Program-made: the position numbers and the translations under genes
Assembly: GCF_052072235.1 (NCBI RefSeq)
Contig: NZ_CM125436.1
Coordinates: forward strand, 2,350,001 to 2,414,000
Length of the DNA: 64,000 nucleotides
Source: Brevibacillus_D fluminis_A
GTDB lineage: Bacteria > Bacillota > Bacilli > Brevibacillales > Brevibacillaceae
Direction: 5' to 3'
In this document: in pieces, positions 1 to 7,766 of the stretch
Layout of the letters: each line of letters begins with the position of its first letter
How positions within the stretch are numbered: position 1 is the first letter of the stretch
Notes under the pieces: generated by a model
Database searches by the model: none
Told to the model about the DNA's origin: nothing
The model's input: the letters and a program-made list of their open reading frames with translations, nothing else

Positions 1-1440
1 TACAGCCGTACGCAGCAAAGTCTGGGCGATCGGATGCTCGGATTGCTGCTCGACGCTGCCGAGCATGCGCCAAAACGATTGCTGCTGACCGACCAAAACC
101 CACACATCGGAGACGTGCGGCTCCCCTTTGGTGATGGTTCCGGTTTTATCAAAAGCGATCACATCCGCTTTGTGCAAAAGCTCCAAGTCTTTTCCCTGTT
201 TGAACAGCACCCCTTCACGGGCAGCAACGCCTGATCCGACCAGGATAGAGGTAGGGGTGGCGAGGCCGAGCGCACAAGGGCAAGCCACGATCAGGACGGC
301 GATCGCTTTTTCCAGCGCCGTCCCCAGAGCGCCAGGATTGAACAGGACGTACCAGGCGAAAAACGTAATGGCGGCGATCGTGACGATGATCGGGACAAAG
401 ACTTCCGTCAGCTCGTCCGCGATACGCTGGATCGGCGCTTTTGTCGCCTGCGCCTCCTCGACGATGGCGATGATTTGGGCGAGCGCGGTTTCGCTGCCGA
501 TCTTGGTCACTTTGAGGGTGAGCGGGCCGCTGATATTGCGGGTCGCGCCGATCACCCGGTCGCCCGCCTGCTTTGCGACAGGAATGCTTTCGCCGGTAAA
601 AGCCGATTCGTCGACGACCGAAGCGCCGCTTACGATTTCACCGTCCGCAGGTATCGTCTCTCCAGGCCCAACGAGCACGAGATCGCCGCGCACCAGCCCC
701 TCGATCGGGATGATGACGGTTTGCTCTTGGCGGATGACCTTTGCTTCCTTTGATTGCAGCTCATACAGCTGCTCCAGCGTCCGCAGTGTTTTGTTTTTGG
801 AAACGGCTTCCAAAAGCTTGCCGATGCAAAGGAATGTGATAATCAGCGCGCTGGATTCATAATAGAGCGGCGGATTGTGCAGCGAACGATCCGGCCACGA
901 TTGAAACGTCAAGTAATGGCTGTAAAAAAAAGCGGCGGAGGTGCTGAGCACGACAAGCACATCCATGTTCGCCGAGCGGTGCCGCAGCGAGTTCCATGCC
1001 CCACGGTAAAACGAGAAGCCGATGAGAAACTGGATCGGAAAGGTAACGAGCAGCTGAAACAGCGGATCGAGAAAAAGGGCGGGCACATAGACGAACGATA
1101 AAAACGGGATGTGTGCCGCCATCGCCCAAAGCAACGGGACGGACAGCACGAGCGCTGTGATGCTTTTTAGCGCTAACCTGCGAATCTCGCTTCCTGAATC
1201 AGGCGGCGTTTCCGAATTCTCGCGCTGCATCACTGCTGTGAACCCCAGCTGATTCACTTTTTCTGCGATCCGGCTGTGGTCGATTTTGGCCGGATCGTAA
1301 GTCACTTTTCCCCGCTCCATCGTGAGATTGACCTGCACGTCGAGCACACCTTCTGCGCGGCCCACCACTTTTTCGATCCGGTTTGCGCAAGCCGCGCAAG
1401 TCATTCCTTTTATTTGAAAGGTTGTCGTCGGATATTTCAT
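1..1440 (-). CDS. copA: Copper-translocating P-type ATPase, partial (3' end beyond window)
   Basis: P1B-type ATPase that pumps Cu(I) across the cytoplasmic membrane; 480 codons are present and the C-terminal part lies left of base 1. One N-terminal heavy-metal domain carries GMTCAAC (C15, C18). Then follow membrane segments, the actuator motif TGES (282-285), the membrane metal site CPC (387-389, within ACPCALGLATPTS), the phosphorylation motif DKTGT (D431) and the SEHP motif (469-470). Only one metal-binding domain is present, against two in Bacillus CopA. The ATG start at 1440 directly precedes the metal-binding domain. A FixH/YtkA-like lipoprotein is transcribed divergently 122 bases away and a UreH_2 protein lies just beyond, so a CcoI-like role in loading copper into an oxidase is an alternative to detoxification. 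The CPC ion class supports Cu(I)/Ag(I). Confidence 0.93.
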   Translation of the reverse strand, partial: MKYPTTTFQIKGMTCAACANRIEKVVGRAEGVLDVQVNLTMERGKVTYDPAKIDHSRIAEKVNQLGFTAVMQRENSETPPDSGSEIRRLALKSITALVLSVPLLWAMAAHIPFLSFVYVPALFLDPLFQLLVTFPIQFLIGFSFYRGAWNSLRHRSANMDVLVVLSTSAAFFYSHYLTFQSWPDRSLHNPPLYYESSALIITFLCIGKLLEAVSKNKTLRTLEQLYELQSKEAKVIRQEQTVIIPIEGLVRGDLVLVGPGETIPADGEIVSGASVVDESAFTGESIPVAKQAGDRVIGATRNISGPLTLKVTKIGSETALAQIIAIVEEAQATKAPIQRIADELTEVFVPIIVTIAAITFFAWYVLFNPGALGTALEKAIAVLIVACPCALGLATPTSILVGSGVAAREGVLFKQGKDLELLHKADVIAFDKTGTITKGEPHVSDVWVLVGQQQSFWRMLGSVEQQSEHPIAQTLLRTAV

Positions 1441-1452
1441 CTTGTTCCCCCT

Positions 1453-1495
1453 CGCATACGCAAGCGTGTCCACAAAGGATGTGTATGCGTTTTTT
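1453..1495. promoter_or_regulatory. Inverted repeat in the copA / lipoprotein divergent region
   Basis: CGCATAC (1453-1459) is repeated inverted as GTATGCG (1483-1489), followed on the plus strand by TTTTTT. It lies between two divergent genes, so it could be an operator for a metal sensor or a weak terminator-like hairpin. It does not match the usual CsoR or CueR operator, so its function is not assigned. Confidence 0.3.
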
Positions 1496-1562
1496 GGCGG
1501 AAATAGAATGTACACCGCCTGACAGGAATACGTTTAAGCAAAAGAAGAGGAGGGAGCGTCGC

Positions 1563-1967
1563 ATGCTGCATCGCGCTTTTGCTGCGGTTTTCATGCTGCT
1601 GCTGCTGATTGCGACCGGATGTGCGGCATCGAAACAAGCAGATCCGGCATCATCAGTAGCGCAACCAAACAAGGAGTTCGCTATTTCGATCACGCCGGCG
1701 CCAGCGGTAAGCTTGAAGGAAAACAAATTGGTGCTGGCGCTGACCGCGGAACAGCAGCAAGCATGGGGGAATGCAACGGTCTCGGTAAAGCTGGGGATGG
1801 ACGGAATGGAGCATGGGGAGGAGGCTGTTGCGGCAGAGGCCAAGGGGGAAGGGCGCTACGAGGCGACGGTCATTCCGACGATGGCGGGGCCATGGATCGC
1901 CCATATCACAATCGCAGGCGACCAAGGCGAAAAACAGGTAGCGTTTCCCTTCGAGGCGGTGCGATAA
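1563..1967 (+). CDS. FixH/YtkA-like domain lipoprotein
   Basis: 134-residue exported lipoprotein. Residues 1-20 are a signal peptide ending in the lipobox IATGC, with C20 as the probable lipidated cysteine. The rest is a small beta-rich domain (VSVKLGMDGMEHGEE...GPWIAHITIAGD) resembling the FixH/YtkA-like family (substrate-free annotation; family members sit near copper transporters and oxidase assembly genes). The ATG at 1563 is chosen because GAGGAGGGA precedes it and it begins the signal peptide; an upstream in-frame extension lacks one. It is divergent from the copper ATPase and convergent with the UreH_2 membrane protein. The Met/His pair in GMEHGEE could contact copper, but that is inference. 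Confidence 0.72.
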   Translation: MLHRAFAAVFMLLLLIATGCAASKQADPASSVAQPNKEFAISITPAPAVSLKENKLVLALTAEQQQAWGNATVSVKLGMDGMEHGEEAVAAEAKGEGRYEATVIPTMAGPWIAHITIAGDQGEKQVAFPFEAVR

Positions 1968-1986
1968 AAAGCCAACGGCCGGGCTG

Positions 1987-2676
1987 CTACCACAGCCACG
2001 GGCTGATGCCAGGAATCCAGCCGTTGAAGACCATCCCGCGCAAAATGGCGAGCAAGCCGAATGCGACCGCAAGCCCATTGGCGACGAACAGGACGCGTCG
2101 GCGAACCGCTTTGCCAAGGCCGATGGCAAACAGCCCGATGACGAGCAGTGCGGGCAGCGTGCCCATGCCGAAGCTGAGCAAGGTGAGCGCGCCTTGCATG
2201 GCACTGCCGGTCGTCGCGGCCTTCATGTGCATCGTATAGGTAAGTCCGCATGGAATGAAACCAAACAGCAGGCCGCCCAGAAAGACGGGGAGCAGGCCTG
2301 CTTTTTGCTGATGCGCTGTGATGAAGCGTTGGACAGGGGCCAATCGGGTCGGGCTCCATGCTGCAAAAGGAAGCGCGTATTTGCGGAACACCCACAGCAG
2401 GATGAACGAGCCGCCCAACAGATTCGCGACACCCTGGATGCCGACCAGTTGACCGGCTGCCGAGACGAAGGAGCCGATGAAGCCCATAAAGCCGCCGATC
2501 AGGATATAGGTGCAAATCCGCCCGGCATTATACGCCAGGATGGCGGGAAGCACCTGTTCTTTTTTTGCCTGGAGCGTCCAGGCGGACATCATGCCGCCGC
2601 ACATCCCCATGCAGTGGGGCGCGCTCAAAAGGCCGGTCAACAAGACCATGCCGTACTCGTAGATGCCGGTGCCCAT
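1987..2676 (-). CDS. UreH_2 / sulfite exporter TauE-SafE-like membrane protein
   Basis: 229-residue polytopic membrane protein with about six hydrophobic segments. The first segment ends in SAPHCMGMCGG, typical of the cytochrome c biogenesis transmembrane region family (UreH_2), where the Cys/His residues probably bind metal or do redox chemistry. A second family motif, GFIPCGLTYTMH, lies near residue 140. Relatives include CcoS-neighbour and DsbD-like proteins. GGGAGGCG precedes the ATG at 2676. The neighbouring copper ATPase and FixH-like lipoprotein match the kinds of genes found in ccoGHIS clusters for haem-copper oxidase maturation, so copper handling is the best guess. Transport of another ion cannot be excluded. 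Confidence 0.75.
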   Translation of the reverse strand: MGTGIYEYGMVLLTGLLSAPHCMGMCGGMMSAWTLQAKKEQVLPAILAYNAGRICTYILIGGFMGFIGSFVSAAGQLVGIQGVANLLGGSFILLWVFRKYALPFAAWSPTRLAPVQRFITAHQQKAGLLPVFLGGLLFGFIPCGLTYTMHMKAATTGSAMQGALTLLSFGMGTLPALLVIGLFAIGLGKAVRRRVLFVANGLAVAFGLLAILRGMVFNGWIPGISPWLW

Positions 2677-2781
2677 GGGGAATTCGCCTCCCTTTTGTGC
2701 CTGCTCCCTAACCTATATGTCGAAAATCGCCGGTTTACGTCTGCAGGACACGCCGAAGCGCTCTCGTTTTTGCATAATCGT

Positions 2782-2811
2782 TTGTCAAAATCCCCGGTTG
2801 ATTGATATAGT
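2782..2811 (+). promoter_or_regulatory. SigA-type promoter for the methyltransferase operon
   Basis: -35 TTGTCA (2782-2787), an 18-base spacer and -10 TATAGT (2806-2811) lie 76 bases before the methyltransferase start. Both hexamers are close to the SigA consensus. Confidence 0.6.
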
Positions 2812-2886
2812 AAGAAAAGGACGCCGCGCACTTGGACTTTTGAGCGAAAAGTCGGCGGCAAGTGCAACGCGATAGGGGGAACGACA

Positions 2887-3471
2887 ATGATGGACGATTA
2901 TGTTGCGAAAAACAAGGAAACGTTTGACCGGCTGGGAAGCGCGGCGACAGACGTGGATGATTTGATAAAAATTACGTTACAGGAGCTTCCTGCCTTCCAA
3001 ATGCTGCTTGCAGGCGGCAAAGTGCTCGATTTGGGCTGCGGGGTCGGCCATGATTCCCTGCGGCTCAAGCGCCATCGCCTGGATGTGCAAGGGCTTGACA
3101 TCAGCGAGGCGATGCTGGCAGAAGCGAAGCGGTCCGTCGAGGGCGTGCCGTTTTGGCAGGGCGATTTCCGCGAGCTGCCGTTTGAAGACAACAGTTTTGA
3201 CGGCGTATGGGCGAATGGGACGCTGTTTTATGTCACGCCGGAAGATTTGGGCAAAACATTGTCCGAGGTTGTGCGCATACTAAAGCCGTCCGGCGTGTTT
3301 TTCGCCTCGTTTTTACAAGGGGAAGGCGACTATACGCTCGACTCGCTATACTTCCGCCGCTATAGCGTGGAAGAGCTGGACAGCATGTACCGCCAAGCCG
3401 GATTCCGGACGATCGATCGGGCACAGACAGCCGGTGGAGAAAAATACATCAGTTTGACCGCGGTCAAATAG
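2887..3471 (+). CDS. Class I SAM-dependent methyltransferase
   Basis: 194-residue Rossmann-fold methyltransferase. SAM-binding motif I is VLDLGCGVG (46-54), the acidic residue of motif II is in LDIS (about 75), and motif IV-like sequence GDFRELPF is near 98. The length and C-terminal RYSVEELDSMYRQAGF element match methyltransferase domain 11/25 proteins. The substrate is not identifiable. AGGGGGA precedes the start; two adjacent ATG codons (2887, 2890) are possible. The next gene begins 11 bases after its stop, and a third follows with ATGA overlap, so the three probably form an operon ending at the terminator at 4563-4600. Confidence 0.85.
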   Translation: MMDDYVAKNKETFDRLGSAATDVDDLIKITLQELPAFQMLLAGGKVLDLGCGVGHDSLRLKRHRLDVQGLDISEAMLAEAKRSVEGVPFWQGDFRELPFEDNSFDGVWANGTLFYVTPEDLGKTLSEVVRILKPSGVFFASFLQGEGDYTLDSLYFRRYSVEELDSMYRQAGFRTIDRAQTAGGEKYISLTAVK

Positions 3472-3482
3472 GAGGATTATTC

Positions 3483-3803
3483 GTGGACATTCAGACGCAT
3501 GCGGAGCTACTCCGCATTTTGGAGAGCGAATTCGTGGGAGTGCAAGCACAGTTCATCTTCACCCAATGGGATACCGACGGAGAAGACGAAGAGGAGAGCA
3601 CCTTTGCGGCGCGCCTGGTAAAAGTATCGTTGTCCGACAACGAGTTTGAAGAAAAAGACTTGCTGCTTGCGCTGGAAAACGAAGCGGGCGAAGAGCTGGA
3701 GCTTTTGATGGAACTGCCTGGCGTCGAGGAAGATCTCGGTTCTTTTGCGGACGGACGCCTGTCCCTTTACGGAACGGAAGCGGAACTCGTGCTGCAGAAA
3801 TGA
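3483..3803 (+). CDS. Hypothetical acidic protein
   Basis: 106-residue, strongly acidic protein (many Glu/Asp, runs such as DGEDEEE) with no signal peptide or membrane segment and no motif I recognise. The GTG start at 3483 follows AGGAGGATTATTC, and the stop overlaps the next gene's ATG (ATGA), which supports translation coupling. It sits between a methyltransferase and a Cys-rich protein in one transcription unit. Confidence 0.65.
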   Translation: MDIQTHAELLRILESEFVGVQAQFIFTQWDTDGEDEEESTFAARLVKVSLSDNEFEEKDLLLALENEAGEELELLMELPGVEEDLGSFADGRLSLYGTEAELVLQK

Positions 3804-4582
3804 GCAAACTGGAATCATACCGCTATTACGGAACGACCGACCCGATGTCGGGCAAGGAAGCGTACCAATGCGACCGGTACGTAAAGCGGCAGAAAGCGAA
3901 TCTGTACGTCTATGGGCGGTTTTTGCTCGATATGCCGGCACTGATGCGCCCGTTTCACTTGGACTGCTGGCAATGCAGAAAGGCGCATCGCGAGACTTGC
4001 TGTGAAAATGGACAGCCGTATGCGGTCGCTGACTGGCAAAAGCCGATTCTCGATGCGGCAGCAGGCGAGATCGTGGAGCGGTATTTCCCGCAGCAGGCGA
4101 AAGAAAGCGTCGTGCGGCACGGCATCTGGGACACGTTCAATACGGTCGGCTCGCTGCGCAGCCAGCATGGCAACTGCGTGTTTTTTAAAGAAATCAACGG
4201 GCGCAACTGCTGCGCGATCCATGCTTTTGCGGAACACGAGGGTAAAGAGGTGTACCAGCTGAAGCCATTCAGCTGCATGCTTTATCCGCTGGAGCTGATC
4301 GAGATGGGCGATACCGTCTTGATCACGGCTCTGACGGAGGAGACAGCGCATTTTTCACGCTGGGGCTTTGATTATTTGGAACAGTTTTACTGTGCAAGCC
4401 TGGATCGGCGCAAGCTCGCCAAACATCTCGATCATTCGCTGTTTTCGCCGGAAGGCTACCGGCCGGCATACGAATGGAACGAATTCATCATCCACCATGC
4501 ATTCGGAGCAGAGGTTGTACACGCGATCCGGACGCTTGTCGAACAAATGAAAATGGAAGAAGACGACCGCATCCCGATGTAA
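3800..4582 (+). CDS. Cys-rich YkgJ/DUF3109-like (zinc- or iron-chelating domain) protein
   Basis: 260-residue cytoplasmic protein with clustered cysteines: CWQCRKAHRETCCENG near residues 56-70, NGNC/NGRNCCAIH around 125-140 and KPFSCMLYPLE near 155. The CxxC...CC plus KPxxCxxYPL pattern is that of the putative zinc- or iron-chelating (YkgJ/DUF3109-type) domain. The family has no firmly established biochemical role. The start overlaps the upstream stop by four bases (ATGA). A terminator begins inside the last codons and ends the operon. Confidence 0.7.
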   Translation: MSKLESYRYYGTTDPMSGKEAYQCDRYVKRQKANLYVYGRFLLDMPALMRPFHLDCWQCRKAHRETCCENGQPYAVADWQKPILDAAAGEIVERYFPQQAKESVVRHGIWDTFNTVGSLRSQHGNCVFFKEINGRNCCAIHAFAEHEGKEVYQLKPFSCMLYPLELIEMGDTVLITALTEETAHFSRWGFDYLEQFYCASLDRRKLAKHLDHSLFSPEGYRPAYEWNEFIIHHAFGAEVVHAIRTLVEQMKMEEDDRIPM

Positions 4583-4600
4583 GGGAGGCGGTCGTTTTTT
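4563..4600 (+). terminator. Rho-independent terminator overlapping the end of the Cys-rich gene
   Basis: Stem ACGACCGC (4563-4570) / GCGGTCGT (4588-4595) followed by TTTTTT. The left arm encodes the last residues of the upstream protein, so stop codon and terminator are interleaved. Confidence 0.75.
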
Positions 4601-4634
4601 CCAGTAGTAGGGCAGCCAGGTTTTCAAAACGCAA

Positions 4635-4668
4635 CAAGAGGCGGTTCCGCACAACGGACCGCCTCTTG
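4635..4668 (-). terminator. Terminator for the thioesterase gene (possibly bidirectional)
   Basis: Near-perfect stem: CAAGAGGCGGTTCCG (4635-4649) with CGGACCGCCTCTTG (4655-4668). It lies just past the minus-strand thioesterase stop and is followed on that strand by TTGCGTTTTG. Confidence 0.65.
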
Positions 4669-4699
4669 TACCAAGCCGTATGTTCCGCTCAAAGGAGCA

Positions 4700-5218
4700 T
4701 CAAGATACGGGTTCGCCTTGCTGCGCTTCATAAAATTCCTGGAAATTTTGCCGGTGCTCGCGGCGTTCCTTGCGAATCCGGTAACGGTCATGAGCGCTGT
4801 TGAAATGGAACTTCTCTTCCTCGGTTTCCGGATACACCGGCGGTACCGGGATCGCTTTGCCATTATCATCGACCGCGACAAAGGTCAGGTAAGACGTGCC
4901 GGTCAAATGGCGCTCCCCTGTCGTTAAATCTTCCGCTTCCACCTGTACGAACACTTCCATGGATGTCTTATGCGTCCACGTCACATAGGCCTCCAGGCAG
5001 ATCGCCTGCCCGACCCGGATCGGTTTGAGGAAATCAAGGCTGTCTGTCGAAGCGGTGACCACCATCGCGCGGGCGTGCCGCATCGCCGTCACGCTGGCCA
5101 CCTTGTCGATGTAGGCCATCACTTTGCCGCCGAAAATCGTGCCGTGAAAATTGGTATCAGGAGGAAGCACAATGTCTGTCATGTATGTTCGTGAAGCGCT
5201 CATCGGTTTGGCTTGCAT
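4700..5218 (-). CDS. Acyl-CoA thioesterase, hotdog fold (YkhA-like)
   Basis: 172-residue single-hotdog thioesterase that hydrolyses acyl-CoA. The sequence DTNFHGTIFGGKVMAYIDKVAS gives the hotdog N-x-x-G-x-x-F-G-G signature with the active-site Asp, and FLKPIRVGQ plus EVFVQVEAED match the YciA/YkhA family. The start at 5218 (MQAKPMSASR) is preferred over an in-frame upstream start because GGATGGGAG lies at the right distance and the family begins near TYMTDIVLPPD. Its own promoter overlaps the end of hutH. Confidence 0.85.
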   Translation of the reverse strand: MQAKPMSASRTYMTDIVLPPDTNFHGTIFGGKVMAYIDKVASVTAMRHARAMVVTASTDSLDFLKPIRVGQAICLEAYVTWTHKTSMEVFVQVEAEDLTTGERHLTGTSYLTFVAVDDNGKAIPVPPVYPETEEEKFHFNSAHDRYRIRKERREHRQNFQEFYEAQQGEPVS

Positions 5219-5269
5219 AGGTAACTCCCATCCTTCATTTGCGTTAAATGCGACCTTGAAACGAATCTT

Positions 5270-5298
5270 ATTGTAACGCAAAGCATTCCGTGCCACAA
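5270..5298 (-). promoter_or_regulatory. SigA-type promoter for the thioesterase gene
   Basis: Read on the minus strand: TTGTGG (5293-5298), a 17-base spacer and TACAAT (5270-5275). It abuts the hutH stop codon and would give a leader of about 45 bases. Confidence 0.55.
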
Positions 5299-6813
5299 CT
5301 ATCTCACCAAAACGCCATCTTTGATCAGCTGCTCCGCTTTCGCCATGTCGAGATGCATTTCACGGTCCTCCACCAGGCGAGGGATGACTTGGCGCAGCTT
5401 CTCATACGCTTTTGCCGTTCCTTTGCCCAATGCGCCTGTGCCGAAATCGATCGCTTGTGCGGCTGCCAAATACTCGATGCCAAGCACCTTGCACACGTTG
5501 TCGATCACCGAGCGCAGCTTGCGGGCAGCGGTTGTGCCCATGCTGACATGGTCTTCCTGGTTGGCGGACGATGGAATCGAGTCGACGGATGCCGGGTGGC
5601 AGAGCACTTTGTTCTCCGAGACAATCGAAGCCGCCACATACTGGGTGATCATAAAGCCGGAATGCAGGCCGCCATTTGGCGTCAGGAAAGCAGGCAGCCC
5701 GCTCAGCTGCGGATTCACCAGCCGTTCGGTGCGCCGCTCGGAAATGTTGGCCAGCTCCGCCATCGCAATTGCGAGAAAGTCTGCGACCAACGCCATCGGC
5801 TGGCCGTGGAAATTGCCGCCGGAAATCACATCGCCCGTTTCCGGAAACAGGATCGGATTGTCGGTGACGCTGTTGCATTCACGGCTGACCGTTTGCCACA
5901 CATAGTTGAGCGTGTCGCGCGTAGCACCATGCACTTGCGGCAGGCAGCGCAGGCTGTACGGATCTTGCACGCGCAGCTGGCCTTGTGCGGTCGTGCGTTC
6001 GCTGCCTTCAAGATGGGAAAGCAGGATGCGGGCTGACTCCTGCTGGCCCGGATGCGGACGCACGGCGTGCAGCTGCGGATCGAATGCTTTCGGGATTCCG
6101 CGCAGCGCCTCGACGGTCATCGCGGCAATGACCTCGGCGCTTTCCATCGCGATGCGGGCATCATAGAGGGCGAGGCACAACAGCGCGGTCATCGCCTGTG
6201 TCCCGTTGATCAGCGCCAAGCCTTCCTTCGCCTGCAGGCGAATCGGGGAAAGACCTGCTGCTTGCAGCGCGTCCTTGCCGGGGAGACGCTGTCCTTTGTA
6301 TTCTGCCTCGCCTCTGCCCAGCATAACCAGAACCATGTGGGCAAGCGGTGCCAAATCGCCGCTTGCGCCGAGCGAGCCTTGCTGCGGAATGATCGGATGC
6401 ACACCTTTGTTGACCATCGCGAGCAGAAGCTCAAGCGTCTCGGGACGAATGCCGGAAAAGCCTTTGGACAGCGCATTGATACGCAGCACCATCATGGCGC
6501 GGACAACTTCCTGCGGATAAGGTTGACCCATGCCGCACGCATGGCTGATAATCAAATTTTCCTGCAAATCGCTGACATCTTCTTTGGAAATCACGACATC
6601 GGAAAACTTCCCGAAGCCGGTTGTGATGCCATACACGACCCGCTGCTCCTCCACCATCTTTTCGACCATGCTGCGAGACACTTTCACGCGCTCGCGTGCT
6701 TCTTCCGTCAAGTCGATGGTTGCGCCCACGTTCCGCGCTACCTCTGTCACTTGCTCGATGGTCAATTGCTCACCGTTTAAAAATACAGTTTGCATCATTG
6801 CTGTTTTTTCCAT
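5299..6813 (-). CDS. hutH: Histidine ammonia-lyase
   Basis: 504-residue lyase converting L-histidine to urocanate and ammonia, the first step of histidine degradation. The MIO cofactor is formed from A150-S151-G152 (GSLGASGDLAPLAHM) and the catalytic Tyr lies in YGITTGFG (Y61). Length matches HutH of Bacillus. The ATG at 6813 has AAAGGAGG seven bases upstream; the reading frame extends further but without a ribosome site. No hutU, hutI or hutG is visible beside it, so the rest of the pathway must be elsewhere. The leader contains a strong hairpin about 40 bases before the start and an own promoter. Confidence 0.96.
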   Translation of the reverse strand: MEKTAMMQTVFLNGEQLTIEQVTEVARNVGATIDLTEEARERVKVSRSMVEKMVEEQRVVYGITTGFGKFSDVVISKEDVSDLQENLIISHACGMGQPYPQEVVRAMMVLRINALSKGFSGIRPETLELLLAMVNKGVHPIIPQQGSLGASGDLAPLAHMVLVMLGRGEAEYKGQRLPGKDALQAAGLSPIRLQAKEGLALINGTQAMTALLCLALYDARIAMESAEVIAAMTVEALRGIPKAFDPQLHAVRPHPGQQESARILLSHLEGSERTTAQGQLRVQDPYSLRCLPQVHGATRDTLNYVWQTVSRECNSVTDNPILFPETGDVISGGNFHGQPMALVADFLAIAMAELANISERRTERLVNPQLSGLPAFLTPNGGLHSGFMITQYVAASIVSENKVLCHPASVDSIPSSANQEDHVSMGTTAARKLRSVIDNVCKVLGIEYLAAAQAIDFGTGALGKGTAKAYEKLRQVIPRLVEDREMHLDMAKAEQLIKDGVLVR

Positions 6814-6852
6814 ATCGTTTCCTCCTTTAGCATAGCAAAGAGCGCAAAAGGA

Positions 6853-6882
6853 AAGGGGCCAGGAAAATTTTCCTAGCCCCTT
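6853..6882 (-). promoter_or_regulatory. Hairpin in the hutH leader (candidate attenuator)
   Basis: AAGGGGC...GCCCCTT forms a stem (6853-6859 / 6876-6882) whose interior AGGAAAATTTTCCT is also self-complementary. On the hutH strand it is followed by TTTCCTTTTG, resembling an intrinsic terminator about 40 bases before the start codon. Histidine utilisation in B. subtilis is controlled by HutP antitermination at such a position, but no hutP is in the window. Confidence 0.5.
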
Positions 6883-6947
6883 GCACCGTATCCTTTTATC
6901 GTTATCATGGCACCGCTTACATGCCGCTTGCATCCGAATCCGCTCAT
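6873..6947 (-). CDS. Possible 24-residue leader peptide upstream of hutH
   Basis: An ATG at 6947 with GGAG nine bases upstream opens a 24-codon frame that ends at a TAG lying inside the stem of the hutH leader hairpin. One His codon occurs. Termination inside the hairpin would let translation affect folding. There is no homology support, so this is only a candidate. Confidence 0.2.
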   Translation of the reverse strand: MSGFGCKRHVSGAMITIKGYGARG

Positions 6948-6990
6948 ATGTGTACACTCCGCTTCAACAGCTGAAATGGTATTCAACTTT

Positions 6991-7018
6991 ATTGTAGCTG
7001 TTTTTGGCCCGGAGTCAA
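6991..7018 (-). promoter_or_regulatory. SigA-type promoter for hutH
   Basis: Minus-strand TTGACT (7013-7018), 16-base spacer, TACAAT (6991-6996). It would give a leader of about 170 bases containing the hairpin. The rest of the 349-base divergent region up to 7162 shows no other clear element. Confidence 0.6.
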
Positions 7019-7162
7019 CGACAATGTGACGCTGCTTGCGAATTTAGACAGGTACCTAAAAATCGGGCGCCTTTCACAGGCCCAATCTAGGCAAGCGTCG
7101 TCTCTCTTGGCGGGTGAATGTCATACCATGTACTGTGTCTTGTAACGAAAGAGAGGACGTGA

Positions 7163-7735
7163 GTGTACTTGGAAAAGGAAAGAAGACATCCGCATGTCAT
7201 GCCATCACCCATGATGCCATCACCGAACCGGCCGTCACCCATGATGCCATCGCCCATAATGCCGTCGCCGAACCGGCCGTCGCCCATGATGCCGTCGCCG
7301 AACCGACCATCGCCCATGATGCCGTCACCGAACCGGCCCATGATGCCGAAAAAAGAACATCCGCGGCCGCCGGTATTCGTAAAACCAAAAGAACGTCCAA
7401 TGCCAATGCCGTTGCCGATTCCGCAGCCAGCGCCGAAACATGAATCCATACAGATCTATATTTTCAAATTCCAGTTCCATATGGAGCGCATGCGTTACTA
7501 CAGACATAAGTGTGACCAGCATTACGGCAATCGCAAGCGGTATCGCAAATATTACCGCCATTACATGTTCCACAAAAGCCGCATGCAGCACTATCACGGA
7601 TTGTGCGGACCGCACATGCATCACCATCACCACATGATGGAATCAAGCTCTTGCTTCGGCAGCACCAGCACAATGGCGGAAAGCTCTTGCGGCTGCGGTT
7701 GCGGTGGGCGATGCAGCGGATCGTCCTCATCTTAA
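7163..7735 (+). CDS. Repetitive Pro/Met-rich, His/Tyr-rich coat-like protein
   Basis: 190-residue low-complexity protein, probably a spore surface component (inference). Residues 13-60 are imperfect tandem copies of MMPSPNRPSP. A Pro/Lys linker follows, then a basic Tyr/Arg/His-rich block (RMRYYRHKCDQHYG...YRKYYRHYMFHKSR), a His stretch (HMHHHHHMM) and a Cys/Gly/Ser tail (SCGCGCGG...SGSSSS). Such Tyr/His/Cys-rich basic sequences are typical of coat proteins of the CotG/CotB kind, which become phosphorylated and cross-linked. The GTG at 7163 is preferred; another GTG at 7159 opens a different frame without the organised C-terminus. Two other frames stay open across the repeats and are artefacts. 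Confidence 0.6.
   Translation: MYLEKERRHPHVMPSPMMPSPNRPSPMMPSPIMPSPNRPSPMMPSPNRPSPMMPSPNRPMMPKKEHPRPPVFVKPKERPMPMPLPIPQPAPKHESIQIYIFKFQFHMERMRYYRHKCDQHYGNRKRYRKYYRHYMFHKSRMQHYHGLCGPHMHHHHHMMESSSCFGSTSTMAESSCGCGCGGRCSGSSSS
7199..7340 (+). repeat. Short tandem coding repeats (Met-Pro-Ser-Pro-Asn-Arg-Pro unit)
   Basis: Repeated units built on ATGCCGTCGCCGAACCGG and ATGATGCCATCACC, in multiples of three so the frame is kept. Units differ by synonymous changes, indicating expansion within the gene. They have no unique spacers, so this is not a CRISPR array. Confidence 0.8.
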
Positions 7736-7766
7736 AGGGCGTGCCCAGCGCCGATGTGTCAATCGT

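Noticed and set aside
128..862. 244-codon plus-strand frame
   Set aside because: Antisense to the copper ATPase, whose motifs CPC, DKTGT and TGES are unambiguous.
7199..7340. CRISPR-like repeat array
   Set aside because: Units are short, contiguous, multiples of three, in frame with a coat-like protein, and have no unique spacers.
7087..7449. Two other open frames through the tandem repeats (minus 7087-7449, plus 7114-7443)
   Set aside because: They are open only because the repeats lack stops in several frames; neither continues into a plausible protein.
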